Below, in pieces: positions 1 to 9,049 of a stretch of 64,000 nt of DNA. The stretch is taken from positions 5,840,501-5,904,500 of the forward strand of contig NZ_CP097800.1 of NCBI RefSeq assembly GCF_000612545.2. The letters run 5' to 3'. Below the pieces are notes generated by a model, which worked only from the letters and a program-made list of their open reading frames with translations, did not search any database and was not told where the DNA came from. A program made the position numbers and the translations under genes. Positions within the stretch are counted from its first letter, which is position 1. Every line of letters starts with the position of its first letter. Source of the stretch: Streptomyces sp. PCS3-D2. GTDB taxonomy: Bacteria; Actinomycetota; Actinomycetes; Streptomycetales; Streptomycetaceae.

Positions 1-51
1 GCGGGACACGGGCGCGGCCCCCGGGCGGGGGGTGAACGTACCGGCGCTCAT
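1..51 (-). CDS. ABC-2 type transporter permease, N-terminal fragment (cut by window edge)
   Basis: Only the first 17 codons lie inside the window. The ATG is at 51-49 on the minus strand and overlaps the TGA of the upstream ATPase gene as ATGA, so the two genes are translationally coupled. The visible residues (Met-Ser-Ala-Gly-Thr and a Pro-rich stretch) are a hydrophilic N-terminus. The permease identity is inferred from position: DrrA-like ATPase genes are normally followed by their membrane partner. No membrane segment can be seen in this fragment. Confidence 0.55.
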   Translation of the reverse strand, partial: MSAGTFTPRPGAAPVSR

Positions 52-974
52 GCGCGCAGCTCCTTACCGGTCAGTTCCAGGAAGACGTCTTCGAGGGTGT
101 GCCGCTCCACCGAGAGGCTGTCGGGCATCACGCCGTTCTGTGCGCACCAGGAGGCGACGGTGGCCAGCAGCTGCGGGTCCACCTCGCCGGTCACCCGGTA
201 GACGCCCGGGGTGACCTCGGCCGCCTGGGTGCCGTCGGGCAGCGCCTTCAGCAGAGAGGGGAGGTCCAGGGCGGGGCGACCGGTGAAACGCAGGGTGTTC
301 TCGGCGCCGCCGCGGCACAGCTGCTCGGGGCTGCCGTGGGCGATGACCCGGCCCGCGTCCACGATGGCGACCTCGTCCGCGAGCTGTTCGGCCTCGTCCA
401 TGTGGTGGGTGGTGAGGACGACGGTGACCCCGTCGGCGCGCAGCTCCCGTACGAGGTCCCAGGTGGCACGGCGGGCCTGCGGGTCCAGGCCGGCGGTGGG
501 CTCGTCGAGGAAGACCAGCTCGGGGCGGCCCACGACGGCCATGGCCAGGGCCAGGCGCTGCTGCTGGCCGCCGGAGAGCCGCCGGTAGGGGGTGCGGCCG
601 CAGCTGCCCAGGCCGAGGCGTTCCACCAGGACGTCGGGGTCGAGCGGGTGCGCGTACAGCTTGGCCATGTGGCGCAGCATCTCGACGGCGCGGGCCCCGG
701 AGTAGACGCCTCCGGACTGGAGCATCACGCCGGTCCGCGGGCGCAGCGCCTCGGCCTGGGTCACCGGGTCCAGGCCGAGGACGCGGACGGTGCCGGCGTC
801 GGGGCGGTGGTAGCCCTCGCAGGTCTCCACCGTGGTGGTCTTGCCCGCGCCGTTGGGACCGAGGACCGCGGTGACGGAGGCCCTGCGGACGGTGAGGTCC
901 AGCCCGTCCACCGCGGTCTTGGCGCCGTACCGCTTCACCAGTCCGCGGATCTCCACGGCGGGGTCGTTGCTCAT
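48..974 (-). CDS. ABC transporter ATP-binding protein, DrrA/CcmA type
   Basis: The 308-residue ATPase subunit would power a two-gene ABC-2 exporter. Visible motifs are Walker A GPNGAGKT near residue 40, signature LSGGQQQR near 132, Walker B LVFLDEPTAGLD near 152 and the switch His in TTHHMDEAE. The C-terminal ~90 residues form the extension usual in DrrA-like ATPases. The ATG at 974 fits the conserved N-terminus; the open frame continues further upstream but only as low-complexity translation of intergenic DNA. The gene is divergent from sufR and coupled to the permease. In mycobacteria, as I recall, an ABC pair also flanks sufR, so this is conserved actinobacterial synteny. The substrate is unknown. 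Confidence 0.9.
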   Translation of the reverse strand: MSNDPAVEIRGLVKRYGAKTAVDGLDLTVRRASVTAVLGPNGAGKTTTVETCEGYHRPDAGTVRVLGLDPVTQAEALRPRTGVMLQSGGVYSGARAVEMLRHMAKLYAHPLDPDVLVERLGLGSCGRTPYRRLSGGQQQRLALAMAVVGRPELVFLDEPTAGLDPQARRATWDLVRELRADGVTVVLTTHHMDEAEQLADEVAIVDAGRVIAHGSPEQLCRGGAENTLRFTGRPALDLPSLLKALPDGTQAAEVTPGVYRVTGEVDPQLLATVASWCAQNGVMPDSLSVERHTLEDVFLELTGKELRA

Positions 975-1371
975 GGTGGGTGAGTCTACGGAGCTGCGGG
1001 CAGGGCCCCGGGTGCCGGGTGGCCGGGAGCCGGGCCCCCGGGTGCCGGAGCGGTGGGGTGCCGGACGCCCGGGATGCGCGGGCAGAGCTGGCGGACACGG
1101 CTTTTTCCGGCCCGGCGGACAGGCGCGGCCGATCCGGTTTCGGTGATCTTCTCCCCGTGCCGGCGGGCCGGACGCCCGGGCCGGCCGGGGGTGCGTGCGT
1201 GCTGGTGGGAGCCGCGCTGGGGGCCCCGGAGCAACAACGGGAGCTAATCGGAATAATCTCTTCCGGATAACTCTCCGTAGATAAATAAGGTAACCCTTAG
1301 TGATGGAGGCCACCAGGCGTGGCGTCCGTCACGGCTTGTCCGAGCTCGGTTAATTACGCAACAATGGCGTT
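975..1371. other. Divergent intergenic region between ABC exporter and suf operon
   Basis: This 397-bp stretch has no credible gene. Its left part is GC-rich. The part from about 1240 to 1372 is unusually AT-rich for this genome and holds the signals: an inverted repeat CGGAA-N7-TTCCG (1249-1265), a DtxR/IdeR-like half-palindrome (1286-1304) and the SufR box at the sufR start. Promoters for both directions are expected here. Confidence 0.6.
1286..1304. promoter_or_regulatory. Candidate DtxR/DmdR-type iron box
   Basis: The 19-mer starts with TAAGGTAA and contains CTTA. By eye it matches about 14 of 19 positions of the actinobacterial iron-box consensus TWAGGTWAGSCTWACCTWA: the left half is perfect and the right half degenerate. 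It lies in the AT-rich island upstream of sufR, about 70 bp from the start codon, so it could let iron supply influence either divergent unit. The poor right half keeps confidence low. Confidence 0.35.
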
Positions 1372-1372
1372 G
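1359..1372. promoter_or_regulatory. SufR operator CAAC-N6-GTTG over the sufR start
   Basis: CAAC (1359-1362), AATGGC, GTTG (1369-1372) is a perfect 14-bp SufR palindrome of the type known from cyanobacteria and, as I recall, S. avermitilis. Its last base is the first base of the sufR GTG. No Shine-Dalgarno sequence precedes the GTG. A weak -35/-10 pair (TTGTCC at 1336-1341 and AACAAT at 1360-1365) would place the transcript start at or next to the GTG, giving a leaderless mRNA. The box would then cover the -10 and start site, suiting autorepression of the suf operon. Confidence 0.75.
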
Positions 1373-2133
1373 TGAAATACGGCGAACGGCAGAACGAGGC
1401 CCCCCAGGGGGAGCTCACCACCGGGGAGCGGTCAACCCGCAACCGGGTGGCGCGCTCGATCCTGGACCACGGCCCGTCCACCGTCGCCGACCTCGCGCAG
1501 CGCCTCGGCCTCACCCAGGCCGCCGTCCGCCGCCACCTCGACACGCTCGTCGCCGACGACGTGGTCGAAGCCCGTGAGCGGCGTGTGTACGGAGCGCGGA
1601 CCCGGGGTCGGCCCGCCAAGGTCTTCGCGCTCACCGACTGCGGCCGCGACGCCTTCGACCAGTCCTACGACACGCTCGCCGCGGACGCCCTGCGCTGGAT
1701 CGCGCAGTCCGTCGGCGGCGGCGAGCAGGGCGAGGCGGCCGTCGCCGCCTTCGCCAGGGCCCGGATGGAAGCGCAGGCGCAGACCTACCGGGAGGCCGTC
1801 GAGGCGGCCGCCCCCGGGGGTCGCGCGGAGGCCCTTGCCAAGGCGTTGACGCAGGACGGGTACGCTGCTACGGCGAAGAGCGCTCCCGGTCCGCACAGCG
1901 GTGAACAGCTCTGCCAGCACCACTGCCCGGTCGCCCACGTGGCCGAGCAGTTCCCGCAGCTCTGCGAGGCGGAGACCGAGGTCTTCTCACGCCTGCTCGG
2001 GACGCACGTGCAGCGCCTCGCCACGATCGCCCATGGCGACGGAGTGTGCACGACGTTCATTCCGCGCAGCGCGGGCACCACACAGACCGACACATCAGTA
2101 TCTGCAAGTACGGCCGGGAGGAACCCCGCATGA
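1372..2133 (+). CDS. sufR: SufR, Fe-S cluster-sensing repressor of the suf operon
   Basis: This 253-residue winged-helix regulator has its DNA-binding domain at about residues 22-90 (helix-turn-helix [20 protein letters not shown]). The cluster-binding region holds C181, C185 and C198 (CX3C then CX12C), the spacing described for Streptomyces SufR, with a further Cys at 226. The holo-protein is expected to repress its own operon and release it when clusters are scarce. The GTG start lacks a ribosome-binding site and sits inside the operator, so a leaderless message is likely. The stop overlaps the sufB ATG as ATGA, making sufR the first cistron of the operon. Confidence 0.93.
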   Translation: MKYGERQNEAPQGELTTGERSTRNRVARSILDHGPSTVADLAQRLGLTQAAVRRHLDTLVADDVVEARERRVYGARTRGRPAKVFALTDCGRDAFDQSYDTLAADALRWIAQSVGGGEQGEAAVAAFARARMEAQAQTYREAVEAAAPGGRAEALAKALTQDGYAATAKSAPGPHSGEQLCQHHCPVAHVAEQFPQLCEAETEVFSRLLGTHVQRLATIAHGDGVCTTFIPRSAGTTQTDTSVSASTAGRNPA

Positions 2134-3545
2134 CCACGGAGACCGCTCACCCTGAGCTCGATGGCCTGGGCACCTATGAATACGGCTGGGCCGACTCCGA
2201 CGCGGCCGGTGCCGCCGCCAAGCGGGGTCTGTCCGAGGACGTCGTCCGCGACATCTCGGCGAAGAAGTCCGAGCCGGAGTGGATGCTGAACCTCCGCCTC
2301 AAGGGCCTGAGGCTGTTCGACAAGAAGCCCATGCCGATGTGGGGCTCCGACCTCTCGGGCATCGACTTCGACAACATCAAGTACTTCGTGCGCTCCACCG
2401 AGAAGCAGGCCGCTTCCTGGGAGGACCTGCCCGAGGACATCAAGAACACGTACGACAAGCTCGGTATCCCGGAGGCGGAGAAGCAGCGCCTCGTCGCCGG
2501 TGTCGCGGCCCAGTACGAGTCCGAGGTCGTCTACCACCAGATCCGTGAGGACCTGGAGGAGCAGGGCGTGATCTTCCTCGACACGGACACCGCGCTCAAG
2601 GAGCACCCGGAGCTCTTCCAGGAGTACTTCGGCACGGTCATCCCGGTCGGCGACAACAAGTTCGCGTCGCTGAACACCGCGGTGTGGTCCGGCGGCTCGT
2701 TCATCTACGTCCCCAAGGGTGTCCACGTGGACATCCCGCTCCAGGCCTACTTCCGCATCAACACGGAGAACATGGGCCAGTTCGAGCGGACGCTGATCAT
2801 CGTCGACGAGGACGCCTACGTCCACTACGTCGAGGGCTGCACCGCCCCGATCTACTCCTCGGACTCCCTGCACAGCGCCGTCGTCGAGATCATCGTGAAG
2901 AAGGGCGGCCGCTGCCGCTACACGACGATCCAGAACTGGTCGAACAACGTCTACAACCTGGTCACCAAGCGCGCCGTGGCGTACGAGGGCGCGACCATGG
3001 AGTGGATCGACGGCAACATCGGTTCCAAGGTCACCATGAAGTACCCGGCCGTGTACCTGATGGGCGAGCACGCCAAGGGCGAGACCCTGTCCATCGCCTT
3101 CGCGGGCGAGGGACAGCACCAGGACGCCGGCTCCAAGATGGTCCACATGGCGCCGAACACCTCCTCGAACATCGTCTCGAAGTCGGTGGCCCGTGGCGGT
3201 GGCCGCACCTCCTACCGCGGTCTGGTCGAGATCGGCGAGGGCGCCGCCGGTTCCAAGTCCAATGTGCTGTGCGACGCGCTGCTGGTGGACACGATCTCCC
3301 GCTCGGACACGTACCCGTACGTCGACGTCCGCGAGGACGACGTGACGATGGGCCACGAGGCGACCGTCTCCAAGGTCTCCGACGACCAGCTCTTCTACCT
3401 CATGCAGCGCGGCCTCACCGAGTTCGAGGCCATGGCCATGATCGTGCGCGGCTTCGTCGAGCCGATCGCGAAGGAGCTGCCCATGGAGTACGCGCTGGAG
3501 CTCAACCGGCTGATCGAGCTGCAGATGGAGGGCTCGGTCGGCTGA
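2130..3545 (+). CDS. sufB: Fe-S cluster assembly scaffold SufB
   Basis: This is the scaffold subunit of the SufBCD complex, where Fe-S clusters are built in the cytoplasm. It has 471 residues, the usual length. The C-terminal half shows the right-handed beta-helix sequence of the family ([35 protein letters not shown] with the conserved Cys, then [14 protein letters not shown] and the GHEATVSK motif). The ATG at 2130 overlaps the sufR stop. The frame extends upstream, but that part is sufR read in another frame. It is coupled to sufR and followed 71 bp later by sufD. Confidence 0.97.
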   Translation: MTTETAHPELDGLGTYEYGWADSDAAGAAAKRGLSEDVVRDISAKKSEPEWMLNLRLKGLRLFDKKPMPMWGSDLSGIDFDNIKYFVRSTEKQAASWEDLPEDIKNTYDKLGIPEAEKQRLVAGVAAQYESEVVYHQIREDLEEQGVIFLDTDTALKEHPELFQEYFGTVIPVGDNKFASLNTAVWSGGSFIYVPKGVHVDIPLQAYFRINTENMGQFERTLIIVDEDAYVHYVEGCTAPIYSSDSLHSAVVEIIVKKGGRCRYTTIQNWSNNVYNLVTKRAVAYEGATMEWIDGNIGSKVTMKYPAVYLMGEHAKGETLSIAFAGEGQHQDAGSKMVHMAPNTSSNIVSKSVARGGGRTSYRGLVEIGEGAAGSKSNVLCDALLVDTISRSDTYPYVDVREDDVTMGHEATVSKVSDDQLFYLMQRGLTEFEAMAMIVRGFVEPIAKELPMEYALELNRLIELQMEGSVG

Positions 3546-3616
3546 CCCGCCGACCGCCCGAGCACCGCAGCACCTCGACGATTCTGTAGACGTAGGAAGA
3601 GAGCAAGACGACAGCC

Positions 3617-4828
3617 ATGGCTGAGGCTCAGAACGCCCCCAAGAACCTGACGGTTCAGGGCGGTACCCCCGCGGCGGGCTCCACCACCGCCGGCGCGATC
3701 GCGGTGGCCGCCGAATCCACCGTCGCCACCCGGATGAGCGCGCCCCCGTCCTTCGACGTGGCCGACTTCCCGGTTCCGCACGGCCGTGAGGAGGAGTGGC
3801 GGTTCACCCCGCTCGCCCGCCTCCGGGGCCTGCACGACGGCACAGCGGTCGCGGACGGCACCATGAAGGCCCAGATCGACGCCCCCGAGGGCGTCATCGT
3901 CGAGTCCGTGGAGCGCGGCGACGAGCGGATCGGCAAGGCCGGCACCCCCGTCGACCGCGTCGCCGCGCAGGCCTTCTCCTCCTTCGCCAAGGCCACGGTC
4001 GTCACCGTGCCGAAGGAGACCGTGCTCACCGAGCCGATCCGGGTCGCCCTGCACGGTGAGGGCGGCACGACCTTCGGCCACACCGTCTTCGACGTGAAGC
4101 CCTTCGCTGAGGCGATCATCGTGATCGACCACACCGGCGACGGCGTGCGCGCCGCCAACGTGGACCTCCTCGTCGGCGACGGTGCCAAGGTGACCTTCGT
4201 GTCCGTCCAGGACTGGGACGACACCGCCGTCCACACCTCGCAGCACAACGCCCTCATCGGCCGCGACGCGAGCTTCAAGTCCGTGGTCGTCACCTTCGGC
4301 GGCGACCTCGTCCGCCTGCACCCGCGCGTCACCTACGCCGGCCCCGGCGGCGAGGCCGAGATGCTCGGCCTGTACTTCACGGACGCGGGCCAGCACCAGG
4401 AGCACCGCCTCCTGGTCACGCACGACGCGCCGCACTGCACGTCGAACGTGGTCTACAAGGGCGCCCTGCAGGGGCAGGACGCCCACGCCGTCTGGATCGG
4501 CGACGTGCTCATCGAGAAGAGCGCCGAGGGCACCGACACGTACGAGATGAACCGCAACCTCGTCCTCACCGACGGCGCGCGGGTCGACTCCGTGCCGAAC
4601 CTGGAGATCGAGACCGGCGAGATCGTCGGTGCCGGACACGCCTCCGCGACCGGCCGCTTCGACGACGAGCAGCTCTTCTACCTGCAGGCCCGTGGCATCC
4701 CGGCCGACGAGGCCCGCCGCCTGGTCGTCCGCGGCTTCTTCGCCGAGCTCGTCCAGCAGATCGGTGTCGACGACATCGAGGAGCGACTGATCTCCAAGAT
4801 CGAGGCCGAGCTCCAGGGTTCCGTCTGA
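3617..4828 (+). CDS. sufD: Fe-S cluster assembly protein SufD
   Basis: SufD (403 residues) pairs with SufB and SufC in the scaffold complex and is needed for iron entry. The N-terminal part is helical and variable; the C-terminal half repeats the SufB-like beta-helix and ends with the family block GRFDDEQLFYLQARGIPADEARRLV. A ribosome-binding site (GGAAGAGAG) lies upstream of the ATG. It is the third gene of the operon, and its stop shares one base with the next start (TGATG). Confidence 0.96.
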   Translation: MAEAQNAPKNLTVQGGTPAAGSTTAGAIAVAAESTVATRMSAPPSFDVADFPVPHGREEEWRFTPLARLRGLHDGTAVADGTMKAQIDAPEGVIVESVERGDERIGKAGTPVDRVAAQAFSSFAKATVVTVPKETVLTEPIRVALHGEGGTTFGHTVFDVKPFAEAIIVIDHTGDGVRAANVDLLVGDGAKVTFVSVQDWDDTAVHTSQHNALIGRDASFKSVVVTFGGDLVRLHPRVTYAGPGGEAEMLGLYFTDAGQHQEHRLLVTHDAPHCTSNVVYKGALQGQDAHAVWIGDVLIEKSAEGTDTYEMNRNLVLTDGARVDSVPNLEIETGEIVGAGHASATGRFDDEQLFYLQARGIPADEARRLVVRGFFAELVQQIGVDDIEERLISKIEAELQGSV

Positions 4829-5145
4829 TGAACTACGTCAAGGCCTGCGCGCTGAGCGAGCTGGAGGAGAACACCCCCAAGCGGGTGGAGCTCGACGGCA
4901 CGCCGGTGTCCATCGTCTCCACCGACGGGGAGGTGTTCGCCATCAACGACATCTGCTCGCACGCGAACGTCTCGCTCTCGGAGGGCGAGGTCGAGGACTG
5001 CATGATCGAGTGCTGGCTGCACGGGTCGGCCTTCGACCTGCGCACCGGAAAGCCCTCCGGTCTGCCCGCGACGCGCCCCGTCCCCGTATACCCCGTAAAG
5101 ATCGAAGGGGACGACGTGCTCGTCTCCCTCACCCAGGAGTCCTGA
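4828..5145 (+). CDS. Rieske-type [2Fe-2S] ferredoxin of the suf operon
   Basis: This 105-residue protein has the Rieske ligands Cys-x-His (CSH near residue 41) and Cys-x2-His (CWLH near 60), separated as in NirD/bphF-type ferredoxins. The end of the domain has the usual PVYPVKIEGDDVLV strands. It is embedded in the suf operon between sufD and sufC with tight spacing (TGATG overlap in front, 7 bp behind), so it probably supplies electrons to, or is matured with, the Suf machinery. A gene at this place is common in Streptomyces suf operons; its exact role is not established as far as I know. Confidence 0.92.
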   Translation: MNYVKACALSELEENTPKRVELDGTPVSIVSTDGEVFAINDICSHANVSLSEGEVEDCMIECWLHGSAFDLRTGKPSGLPATRPVPVYPVKIEGDDVLVSLTQES

Positions 5146-5152
5146 GGTATCC

Positions 5153-5913
<761 letters not shown>

Positions 5914-5917
<4 letters not shown>

Positions 5918-7170
5918 CACAGCTGCCTGGCCTCCTCGACATCGAGGCGATCCGCAAGGACTTCCCCCTGCTGGATCGTGTGGTCCACGACGGGAAGAAG
6001 ATCGTTTACCTGGACAACGCCGCGACCTCGCAGAAGCCGCGCCAGGTGCTCGACGCGCTGAACGAGTACTACGAGCAGCACAACGCGAACGTCCACCGCG
6101 GCGTGCACGTGCTCGCAGAGGAGGCCACGGCGCTGTACGAGGGCGCCCGCGACAAGGTCGCCGCCTTCATCAACGCGCCGAGCCGCGATGAGGTGATCTT
6201 CACCAAGAACGCCTCGGAGTCGCTCAACCTGGTCGCGAACATGCTCGGCTGGGCGGACGAGCCCTACCGGGTCGACCGCGAGACCGAGATCGCCATCACG
6301 GAGATGGAGCACCACTCCAACATCGTGCCGTGGCAGCTGCTCGCGCAGCGCACCGGCGCGAAGCTGAAGTGGTTCGGCCTCACCGACGACGGCCGGCTCG
6401 ACCTGTCCGACATCGAAGAGGTCATCACGGAGAAGACGAAGATCGTCTCCTTCACGCTGGTCTCCAACATCATGGGCACGGTCAACCCGGTCGAGGCGAT
6501 CGTCCGGCGCGCCCAGGACGTGGGCGCGCTGGTGCTGATCGACGCCTCCCAGGCCGCCCCGCACATGCCGCTGGACGTGCAGGCACTCGGTGCCGACTTC
6601 GTGGCCTTCACCGGTCACAAGATGTGCGGACCGACGGGCATCGGCGTCCTGTGGGGCCGCCAGGAGCTCCTGGAGGACCTGCCTCCGTTCCTCGGCGGCG
6701 GCGAGATGATCGAGACCGTGTCGATGCACGCCTCGACCTACGCCCCCGCGCCGCACAAGTTCGAGGCGGGCACGCCCCCGATCGCCCAGGCCGTCGGCCT
6801 CGGCGCGGCCGTGGACTACCTGACCTCGATCGGCATGGACAAGATCGCCGCGCACGAGCACGCGATCACCGAGTACGCGATCAAGCGCCTCGCCGAGGTG
6901 CCCGATCTGCGGATCATCGGCCCGACCACGGCCGAGGACCGCGGAGCCGCGATCTCCTTCGTGCTCGGCGACATCCACCCGCACGACGTCGGCCAGGTCC
7001 TGGACGAGCAGGGCATCGCGGTCCGCGTGGGACACCACTGCGCGCGTCCCGTCTGCCTGCGCTACGGAATTCCGGCGACGACGCGAGCGTCTTTCTACCT
7101 GTACTCCTCTCCGGCCGACGTCGACGCGCTGGTCGACGGGCTGGAGCACGTACGGAACTTCTTCGGCTGA
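5914..7170 (+). CDS. sufS: Cysteine desulfurase SufS (class II, PLP)
   Basis: This enzyme removes sulfur from L-cysteine and passes it as persulfide to SufU. The 418-residue protein shows the PLP-binding ATSQKPRQV region, the PLP aldimine Lys in FTGHKMCGPTG and the catalytic Cys in RVGHHCARP near residue 371, on the short class II loop. It begins with GTG overlapping the sufC stop, so it is translationally coupled. SufU follows after 22 bp. Confidence 0.96.
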
Positions 7171-7192
7171 CGGACGAGGCGACGAGGACGCA

Positions 7193-7654
7193 GTGAAGCT
7201 GGATTCGATGTACCAGGAACTGATCCTGGACCACTACAAGCACCCGCACGGGCGTGGCCTGCGCGACGGCGACGCCGAGGTGCACCACGTCAACCCGACG
7301 TGCGGCGACGAGATCACGCTGCGCGTGAAGTACGACGGTGAGAAGCTGACGGATGTCAGCTACGAGGGCCAGGGCTGCTCCATCAGCCAGGCCAGCGCCT
7401 CCGTGCTGAACGAGCTGCTCGTGGGCAAGGAACTGGCCGAGGCGCAGAAGATCCAGGCCGTGTTCCTGGAGATGATGCAGTCCAAGGGCAAGATCGAGCC
7501 CGACGAGGCCATGGAGGAGGTGCTGGAGGACGCGGTCGCGTTCGTCGGCGTCTCCAAGTACCCGGCCCGTGTGAAGTGCGCCCTGCTGAGCTGGATGGCG
7601 TGGAAGGACGCGACCGCCCAGGCTCTGGGCGACGCGGAGAGGAAGACGGCATGA
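7193..7654 (+). CDS. sufU: SufU, zinc-dependent sulfurtransferase/scaffold
   Basis: SufU accepts sulfur from SufS and hands it to SufBCD. In 153 residues the metal ligands of the family are visible: Cys and Asp in PTCGDE (near residue 40), Cys in GQGCSISQAS (near 64) and Cys in VKCALL (near 128). The insertion between the last two ligands is characteristic of SufU rather than IscU. The GTG start is 22 bp after sufS; the stop overlaps the next ATG as ATGA. Confidence 0.95.
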   Translation: MKLDSMYQELILDHYKHPHGRGLRDGDAEVHHVNPTCGDEITLRVKYDGEKLTDVSYEGQGCSISQASASVLNELLVGKELAEAQKIQAVFLEMMQSKGKIEPDEAMEEVLEDAVAFVGVSKYPARVKCALLSWMAWKDATAQALGDAERKTA

Positions 7655-7995
7655 CCGAGAACGCGACGCCCGAGGCGTCGACCAAGCCGGCCACCGAGGA
7701 GGAGGTCCGTGAGGCCCTCTACGACGTCGTCGACCCCGAGCTGGGCATCGACGTCGTCAACCTGGGCCTGATCTACGGCATCCACATCGACGACGCGAAC
7801 ATCGCCACCCTCGACATGACCCTGACCTCGGCGGCCTGCCCGCTGACGGACGTCATCGAGGACCAGGCGAAGTCCGCGACGGACGGCATCGTCAACGAAC
7901 TCCGGATCAACTGGGTCTGGATGCCGCCGTGGGGCCCTGACAAGATCACGGACGATGGCCGCGAGCAGCTCCGCGCGCTCGGCTTCAACGTCTGA
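7651..7995 (+). CDS. sufT: SufT-like Fe-S assembly factor (DUF59/MIP18 family)
   Basis: This 114-residue protein has one DUF59 domain: the DPELGIDVVNLGLIY block near residue 31 and the conserved Cys in TSAACPLTD near 68, followed by WMPPWGPDKIT. Proteins of this family help mature Fe-S enzymes. It closes the suf operon; the ATG overlaps the sufU stop and a strong hairpin follows within 20 bp. The frame is open further upstream, but that is sufU sequence. Confidence 0.93.
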   Translation: MTENATPEASTKPATEEEVREALYDVVDPELGIDVVNLGLIYGIHIDDANIATLDMTLTSAACPLTDVIEDQAKSATDGIVNELRINWVWMPPWGPDKITDDGREQLRALGFNV

Positions 7996-8013
7996 ACCAC
8001 CCCGCTCGCACAG

Positions 8014-8047
8014 GAGGTCCCCCGGCACGGCCGTGCCGGGGGACCTC
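8014..8047 (+). terminator. Terminator of the suf operon
   Basis: A 34-bp perfect palindrome with 17-bp arms begins 18 bp after the sufT-like stop. The centre is CACGGCCGTG, so a few central pairs would open to form the loop. No U-tract follows, as is common in Streptomyces. Confidence 0.85.
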
Positions 8048-8155
8048 GCTGCTTTCCGGGTCCCCGGCTGTGTCCCGGCTCGAAGGGCCGTCCTCCCGGA
8101 GGGCCGTCCTTGCGGCGGTCGGTCGGGGCGTGCGGCCGCCTTCGTGTGTACGGGT

Positions 8156-8173
8156 GTACGCATCGATGTGTAC
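8156..8173. promoter_or_regulatory. Candidate operator of the SMR/TetR unit
   Basis: GTAC-G-CATCGATG-T-GTAC is an 18-bp near-perfect palindrome (one mismatched pair), within 30 bp of the SMR start. GTGTAC recurs nearby, and TGTACGCAT appears twice, the second copy running into the ATG. The downstream tetR gene is the obvious candidate ligand-responsive repressor. There is no ribosome-binding site, so the transcript may be leaderless. Confidence 0.55.
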
Positions 8174-8183
8174 CTTTGTACGC

Positions 8184-8504
8184 ATGCCCTATGTCCTGCT
8201 CGCCGCAGCCATCGCCGCCGAGGTCGCCGGCACCACCGCCATGAAGTACAGCGACGGCTTCACGAAGCTGTGGCCGTCGCTCGGCACCCTGCTGGGATAC
8301 GCCATAGCCTTCACCCTGCTCGCGCAGACGCTGAAGTCCATGTCGGTCGGCACGGCCTACGCGATATGGGCCGGCGTCGGCACCGCCGCCATCGCCGCGA
8401 TCGGCATGGTGTTCCTGGGGGAGGCGGCCACCGCGGCGAAGATCGCCGGGATTGCCCTCGTGATCGGAGGGGTGGTCCTGCTGAACCTGGGCGGGGCGCA
8501 CTGA
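8184..8504 (+). CDS. SMR-family multidrug efflux protein
   Basis: The 106-residue, four-helix inner-membrane protein exports cationic drugs in exchange for protons. The family start (MPYVLLAAAIAAEVAGTTAMK) holds the essential membrane Glu near residue 13, and the second half shows AYAIWAGVGTA and LGEAATAAKIAGIALVIGGVVLLNL. The start was chosen at this family N-terminus; the frame is open for a further ~110 bp upstream but is low complexity there. The stop shares a base with the tetR start (TGATG), so pump and regulator are one unit. Confidence 0.93.
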   Translation: MPYVLLAAAIAAEVAGTTAMKYSDGFTKLWPSLGTLLGYAIAFTLLAQTLKSMSVGTAYAIWAGVGTAAIAAIGMVFLGEAATAAKIAGIALVIGGVVLLNLGGAH

Positions 8505-9049
8505 TGCCGCGGGGCGGGCGCCGCTACGACCCGGACCGGCGGCAGCGGATCATCGACGCCGCGCTGCGGGTGGTGGGAGCCAAGGGCATCGCCGGGCTGA
8601 GCCACCGCAGTGCGGCAGCGGAGGCCGACGTGCCGCTGGGCTCGACGACGTACCACTTCAAGACGCTGGACGATCTGCTGGTCGCGGCGCTGCGGCAGGC
8701 GAACGAGGGCTTCGCGCAGGCGGTCGCCGACTCGCCCGCGCTGACCGACCCCGAGGCGGACCTCGCCGGGGCGCTGGCCCGCCTCTTGGGGGAGTTCCTG
8801 GCGGCGGACCGGGGTCGGGTCGAGTTGGAGTACGAGCTCTACCTGGCGGCGCTGCGCCGCCCGGCCCTGCGGCCGGTGGCCGCCGAGTGGTGTGCAGCAG
8901 CGTCCGAGGCGTTGACCCCGCGGACCGACCCGGTCACGGCCCGGGCGCTGGTGGCCGTGATGGACGGCGTCATCCTGCAGGTCCTGTTGGCGGATGCCGA
9001 GTACGACGAGTCGTACGCCCGCGAGGTCCTGGCCCGGGTGTTGAGCTAG
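8504..9049 (+). CDS. TetR-family regulator of the SMR pump
   Basis: The 181-residue protein has an N-terminal HTH (RQRIIDAALRVVGAKGIAGLSHRSAAAEADVPLGSTTYHFKTLDDLL, residues ~9-53) and a ligand domain. It is encoded immediately after the SMR pump in a coupled pair and probably represses the promoter at 8156-8173. Its TAG overlaps the stop of the convergent HxlR-peroxiredoxin gene by 3 bases. Confidence 0.9.
   Translation: MPRGGRRYDPDRRQRIIDAALRVVGAKGIAGLSHRSAAAEADVPLGSTTYHFKTLDDLLVAALRQANEGFAQAVADSPALTDPEADLAGALARLLGEFLAADRGRVELEYELYLAALRRPALRPVAAEWCAAASEALTPRTDPVTARALVAVMDGVILQVLLADAEYDESYAREVLARVLS

Noticed and set aside
99-983. Long plus-strand open frame opposite the ABC ATPase gene
   Set aside because: It is the antisense reading of a clear ATPase gene and has low-complexity Gly/Ala/Val content.
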